From contig CAZGTQ010000436.1 in NCBI GenBank assembly GCA_964528575.1, positions 1-23,960 on the forward strand: 23,960 nucleotides of DNA, given 5' to 3'. The notes under the pieces are model-generated. The model was not told where the DNA came from, ran no database searches, and saw only the letters and a program-made list of their open reading frames with translations. This DNA is from CAZGTQ01 sp964528575. Its GTDB lineage: Bacteria; Planctomycetota; UBA1135; GCA-002686595. Made by a program: the position numbers and the translations under genes. Within the stretch, counting starts at the first letter, position 1; each line of letters starts with the position of its first letter. Positions 23,471 to 23,960 of the stretch are shown in pieces.

Positions 23471-23960
23471 AGGGGCCAGGTTACATGCCGCCCCACAAGA
23501 TGTCGAACCCGCTCACGACCCACTACAAGATCCGGTAGCGGTCCCAGGCTGACGGAGCAACGGCCGTCGGGTCCAACCCGGCGAGACCGGTTCCGTTGAG
23601 CCATGCCGTACCGAGGACCGTGCAGGCGCTCGAGGGTGACACGCCAAGAGCATCTGCGTACAAAATCGATACGCGCGGGGCCCGAACGCGGCTCGTTCGG
23701 TGGGAACGCCGTGAGCCTTGTTCGTGCCGAAAGGCATGGCCCCCACCCGGCGCACCGGGCTGGGCTCGTACGTTCGGGCGTCCCACCCCCTGCGGACGAG
23801 CGCGCGCCCCGGGATCGTCAGCTTGGGGCCAGTGCCGACTCCAGCGTTCGCGCAAAGTCGACGCGTCCGCAGGTCGCGAGTGCTCACGGTCGCTTCGCCG
23901 GTTGCGCCGTGCGCGATGGGGGTGATGGGTGCCACCGTCGTCCGTTCTCCTTGTGGGCGG
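23471..23960. other. Region upstream of parB, no confident gene
   Basis: 490 bases at the window edge. On the minus strand, AAGGAG (23952-23947) precedes a GTG at 23935 that opens a 140-codon frame to 23513 (MAPITPIAHGATG...). A second minus frame (23855-23523) ends in a protein-like stretch (LGTAWLNGTGLAGLDP...SAWDRYRIL). Neither resembles ParA or another family I know; a frameshifted or decayed gene is possible. Plus-strand hairpins include TGCC-GAAA-GGCA (about 23725-23736) and CCCACCCGG with CCGGGCTGGG (23742-23764). No DnaA-box cluster is seen. Confidence 0.4.

Noticed and set aside
23401..23604. N-terminal extension of ParB upstream of 23400
   Set aside because: The added sequence reads both parS palindromes as VFHVEH-type peptides and lacks ParB similarity. 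The ATG at 23400 has a good Shine-Dalgarno sequence and the standard N-terminus.
23513..23935. Possible parA start on the minus strand (MAPITPIAHGATG)
   Set aside because: It superficially recalls a ParA beginning, but no deviant Walker A (KGGVGKT) follows and the rest matches nothing known.

Overview
The window is about 24 kb of very GC-rich (roughly 70%), densely packed chromosomal DNA. Most genes have strongly G/C-biased third codon positions, several start with GTG or TTG, and few have a recognisable Shine-Dalgarno sequence. Domain architectures on the right half (W-motif repeat proteins with a degenerate metallopeptidase domain, pseudopilin-type domains in a non-pilin envelope protein, a VWA protein with HEAT-like repeats) resemble those of Planctomycetota or a similar high-GC Gram-negative lineage. 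This taxonomic guess is an inference from gene content; no rRNA is present to confirm it. No insertion sequence, phage gene, CRISPR array, tRNA or rRNA was seen.

Layout. (1) Positions 1-3181, minus strand: the edge of a possible lipoprotein gene, a GatB/YqeY-domain gene and gyrA, the last two joined by a 4-base GTGA overlap. (2) 3182-3916: a divergent promoter region, then a plus-strand flavin-reductase-like gene whose translation start lies inside an 18-bp tandem repeat. (3) 3910-7618, minus: an operon-like run of rnhC (RNase HIII), dapF (lysine and peptidoglycan precursor synthesis), a small PHA-system-like protein and an integral-membrane M48 peptidase. (4) 7689-9068, plus: cystathionine beta-synthase with a C-terminal CBS-domain pair. 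(5) 20681 down to 9100, minus: nine genes in a row. They encode a degenerate MA-like metallopeptidase, a large DUF3352-like envelope protein with two GspG-like modules, a DUF374 acyltransferase, a DUF72 protein and an alpha/beta hydrolase. After a 119-bp gap come a membrane-anchored SGNH hydrolase, a processive family-2 glycosyltransferase of the mannan/cellulose-synthase type, a secreted VWA/HEAT protein and a HAD hydrolase. (6) 21066-22106, plus: a membrane-anchored cyclophilin. (7) 22507-23400, minus: parB, with two perfect parS sites in its leader and no parA beside it inside the window.

How it fits together. gyrA and parB/parS serve chromosome topology and segregation, and parS sites normally lie near oriC, so the window may be origin-proximal (inference). 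The glycosyltransferase and SGNH hydrolase could make and modify an envelope or extracellular polysaccharide. The degenerate peptidase, GspG-module protein, acyltransferase and cyclophilin all point to the cell envelope.

The least explained items are the GspG-module protein, the inactive-looking metallopeptidase beside it, the direct repeats that bracket the SGNH gene, the tandem ribosome-binding-site/ATG repeat, and the structured 400-bp spacer between the cyclophilin gene and parB. No wholly new system could be proven from sequence alone.
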